A stretch of 64,000 bases of DNA from Bifidobacterium cebidarum. GTDB taxonomy: Bacteria; Actinomycetota; Actinomycetes; Actinomycetales; Bifidobacteriaceae. The stretch is from the NCBI RefSeq assembly GCF_009193305.1, contig NZ_WBVS01000001.1:434001-498000 (forward strand), written 5' to 3'. A model generated the notes under the pieces. The model was not told the DNA's origin. It was given only the letters and a program-made list of their open reading frames with translations, and did no database searches. This document shows positions 62,133-64,000 of the stretch, one piece after another; position 1 is the first letter of the stretch, and the number at the start of each line of letters is the position of its first letter. A program made the translations under genes and the position numbers.

Positions 62133-64000
62133 CTATTCGGTTATGAAACCCTTGCGCTTGCGCCACTCGTGCCAGATGGCACCGGCAGCAACGATGAGCA
62201 ACGCCAGTCCGCCGCCAATGGCAAGCAATCCACGCGCGGTTCCGATACCACCTGTCAGAGGCAATGTGGATATGGATTTCGCGTTCGTCACGGGCTTGCC
62301 GCCATTCACGGTCGCCTCGCCGCCAGGGGTGATGGTGACGGTGAACGTGCGCCGGCTTACGTCGGAGGGTAGGACGTAACCGGCCGGTGGATTCGTCTCG
62401 GTCAACTCATACGTGCCTGGAGCGAGATTCTCCACCTTAAACTTGCCGGCATCTTTATCCGAGTCATTCTTGCCGGCAATCTCCGTCGTGCTGCCATCAG
62501 GCGTGTAGCGATCGGACACCGTGCACCCAGATTCTTTGGAGCAATCGGACACCGTGCCGGACACCTGCTGTGAGACTTCACCAGCCTTCGGCTTGAGAGT
62601 CCACTGGGAGCCGCCAATCGGCTTCGATGTGTTCGCATCGACCTTCGACCATTTCAGCAAGCCCGGCTCCGGCAAGTTCGTCACCGTGCCGTCAAAGTTC
62701 AGATTGTTCCAAACCACCTTCAACTCGTTCGAGCACGACCACGTAATCGAGAAGTTCACCACCGCACTACCTGCGTAATGGTCCGGGGCCTTCGTCTCCT
62801 TGAGACTGAACTGGGTTACACCTGCCTGCTGGCCCAGATGGGTCATACAGTTCGAGGGCTGTGTCAGACCAGCATCCTTGAGCTCGTTGAGTGTGAACGA
62901 CGTCTTGAAGGCACCCGGAGCGTCATCCTCATCGTTCTCGCCTTGGACCAGCTGGTTGTCATCCGTTGTATACCGGTCCTTTACGGTCTTGAGCGTATTG
63001 CCCTTGCCGTCCGAACCCTTGATGATATCCCACTCAGAACCGGGCAGCTTCTTGGACTTGTCGTTCGCGTCGACCTTCGTCCACGTGATATCAATGCCTA
63101 TCGGCTTGTTGCCGATAGAATCCTTCGACGTACCGTCCACCAACACCTTGGCGGGGTTGTCCACCGTGGTCGTATCGTCGATTGTGAACTTGTATGTGAC
63201 CGGGTTGCCGTTCTCGTACTTTGTGATCTCGTACCCATCCGGGGCCTTCGTCTCCACAAGATCGTAATGACCGGACGGCAAGTTGTTCACCTGAATCACA
63301 CCCGGATCACTATTCGCGTCGTACTGGGCCTCGTTGCGCAAATCATCCTTCGAGACCTTATCGACGATCTTGCGTTTGAACGGACTTCCACCATCCGCCT
63401 TAAGACAATCGCCATATGCACAGGTGAGCTGCCACTCCGAACCGGACAACGGGTCGCCTGAAGTATTCTCGGCATCGATCTTCCGCCACTTCACCGAACC
63501 CGCATACGCCGTATTCGACACCGTACCGCCTGCGCCAACACCGTTACCGGACAACGTGACGATTCCACCCGTCTTGGGTACCGTGAACGTGTACGTCGCA
63601 GTCGACGACTGGTAGCCGTTCGGAGCCTTCGTCTCTTCAAGTGTGTATGTCGCACCGACATCCAAACCGGTCACCTGCAGAGCGCCAGGCACACTGTTCA
63701 TGTCCTTCAATTTCTTCGGGTTGGCGGAATCGTCAGCATCGCCGTTATCCGCCACGACGCCCACAACGGCCCCATCGCTCTTCTTGATGGTCCACTCGGA
63801 ACCAGGCAGCTTCGTGGAATCGGCGGAGTCGACCTTCGACCACTCCACACCGCCGCTGGTCGGGTACGAGGTTTGTGCGTTGCCGCGCCAGGGGAAGTTG
63901 TGACGTTCTATGGAGAAGCCAGTGCCGTATGCCTTGGCGAACGCCGCACTAACTGTCGATGCCATCCCTGTATATGCCTGAGACAGCCACAAGTCACCAC
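62133..64000 (-). CDS. Pilus tip/ancillary subunit, N-terminus outside the window
   Basis: At least 622 residues; the frame is open to the window edge. Four successive SpaA-like repeat domains are visible, each beginning W-x-K-[VI]-D (EWSKVD, KWRKID, TWTKVD, KWSKVD) and closing with an E-box (LEETKAPNGY, LVETKAPDGY, LKETKAPDHY, LTETNPPAGY). Lys-Asn isopeptide bonds are expected in each. The C-terminus has LPLTG, a helix and WRKRKGF. The missing N-terminal part would normally hold a von Willebrand A adhesion domain; this is inference. Confidence 0.85.
   Translation of the reverse strand, partial: GDLWLSQAYTGMASTVSAAFAKAYGTGFSIERHNFPWRGNAQTSYPTSGGVEWSKVDSADSTKLPGSEWTIKKSDGAVVGVVADNGDADDSANPKKLKDMNSVPGALQVTGLDVGATYTLEETKAPNGYQSSTATYTFTVPKTGGIVTLSGNGVGAGGTVSNTAYAGSVKWRKIDAENTSGDPLSGSEWQLTCAYGDCLKADGGSPFKRKIVDKVSKDDLRNEAQYDANSDPGVIQVNNLPSGHYDLVETKAPDGYEITKYENGNPVTYKFTIDDTTTVDNPAKVLVDGTSKDSIGNKPIGIDITWTKVDANDKSKKLPGSEWDIIKGSDGKGNTLKTVKDRYTTDDNQLVQGENDEDDAPGAFKTSFTLNELKDAGLTQPSNCMTHLGQQAGVTQFSLKETKAPDHYAGSAVVNFSITWSCSNELKVVWNNLNFDGTVTNLPEPGLLKWSKVDANTSKPIGGSQWTLKPKAGEVSQQVSGTVSDCSKESGCTVSDRYTPDGSTTEIAGKNDSDKDAGKFKVENLAPGTYELTETNPPAGYVLPSDVSRRTFTVTITPGGEATVNGGKPVTNAKSISTLPLTGGIGTARGLLAIGGGLALLIVAAGAIWHEWRKRKGFITE

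Overview
The window is high-GC actinobacterial DNA and looks like a Bifidobacterium chromosome, probably of the longum/breve group. The basis is NucS-type mismatch repair, a GlnR-type regulator, an atpBEFHAGDC operon, sortase-anchored pili, GlgE and many apparently leaderless genes. The species is an inference from gene content.

Left host arm (1-28842): the 3' part of aspartate ammonia-lyase; an MscS channel; a CPBP-family membrane protease; a four-gene ABC importer (binding lipoprotein, two permeases, ATPase); ddl, gpsA and a PlsC acyltransferase for wall and lipid precursors; a RidA protein; a glycerophosphodiesterase; tRNA-Arg(CCG); a CYTH protein; a thioredoxin-fold/TPR protein; an unrecognised membrane protein/lipoprotein pair; an FKBP lipoprotein; nucS converging on the complete F1Fo ATP synthase operon; and metA.

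Prophage (28892-46634, about 17.7 kb): a compact temperate phage lies between two 29-bp direct repeats, one of which is the 3' end of the initiator tRNA (tRNA-fMet). Its left end carries a leaderless repressor diverging from a leaderless Cro-like gene. A few small early genes, an excisionase-like protein and an HNH protein follow, then a full virion module: terminase, portal, fused protease-capsid, connectors, major tail protein, a frameshifted tail chaperone pair (G GGA AAC), tape measure, tail proteins including an SGNH-hydrolase tail protein, holin, a 28-aa membrane protein and a CHAP-SH3 endolysin. The tyrosine integrase is at the right end. No replication genes are recognisable.

The most interesting observation is that the repressor gene runs across the attachment core. 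In the lysogen it stops inside the tRNA and encodes 94 residues. When the two phage ends are joined on paper to rebuild attP, the same frame stays open for 22 more residues, ends in the ssrA-like sequence SAFILAA and stops just before the integrase. This is the architecture of integration-dependent immunity known from mycobacteriophages. The phage also supplies a replacement terminator for the tRNA, and that terminator lies inside repressor codons.

Right host arm (46635-64000): an LPTTG surface protein; a cluster of DnaA-box-like sites upstream of glgE; inorganic pyrophosphatase; mntP; a membrane protein; glnR; nth; a family-5 binding protein; valS; an orphan HTH protein; and a pilus locus with a backbone pilin and a tip/ancillary pilin that is cut by the window edge. 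No sortase gene lies in the window.
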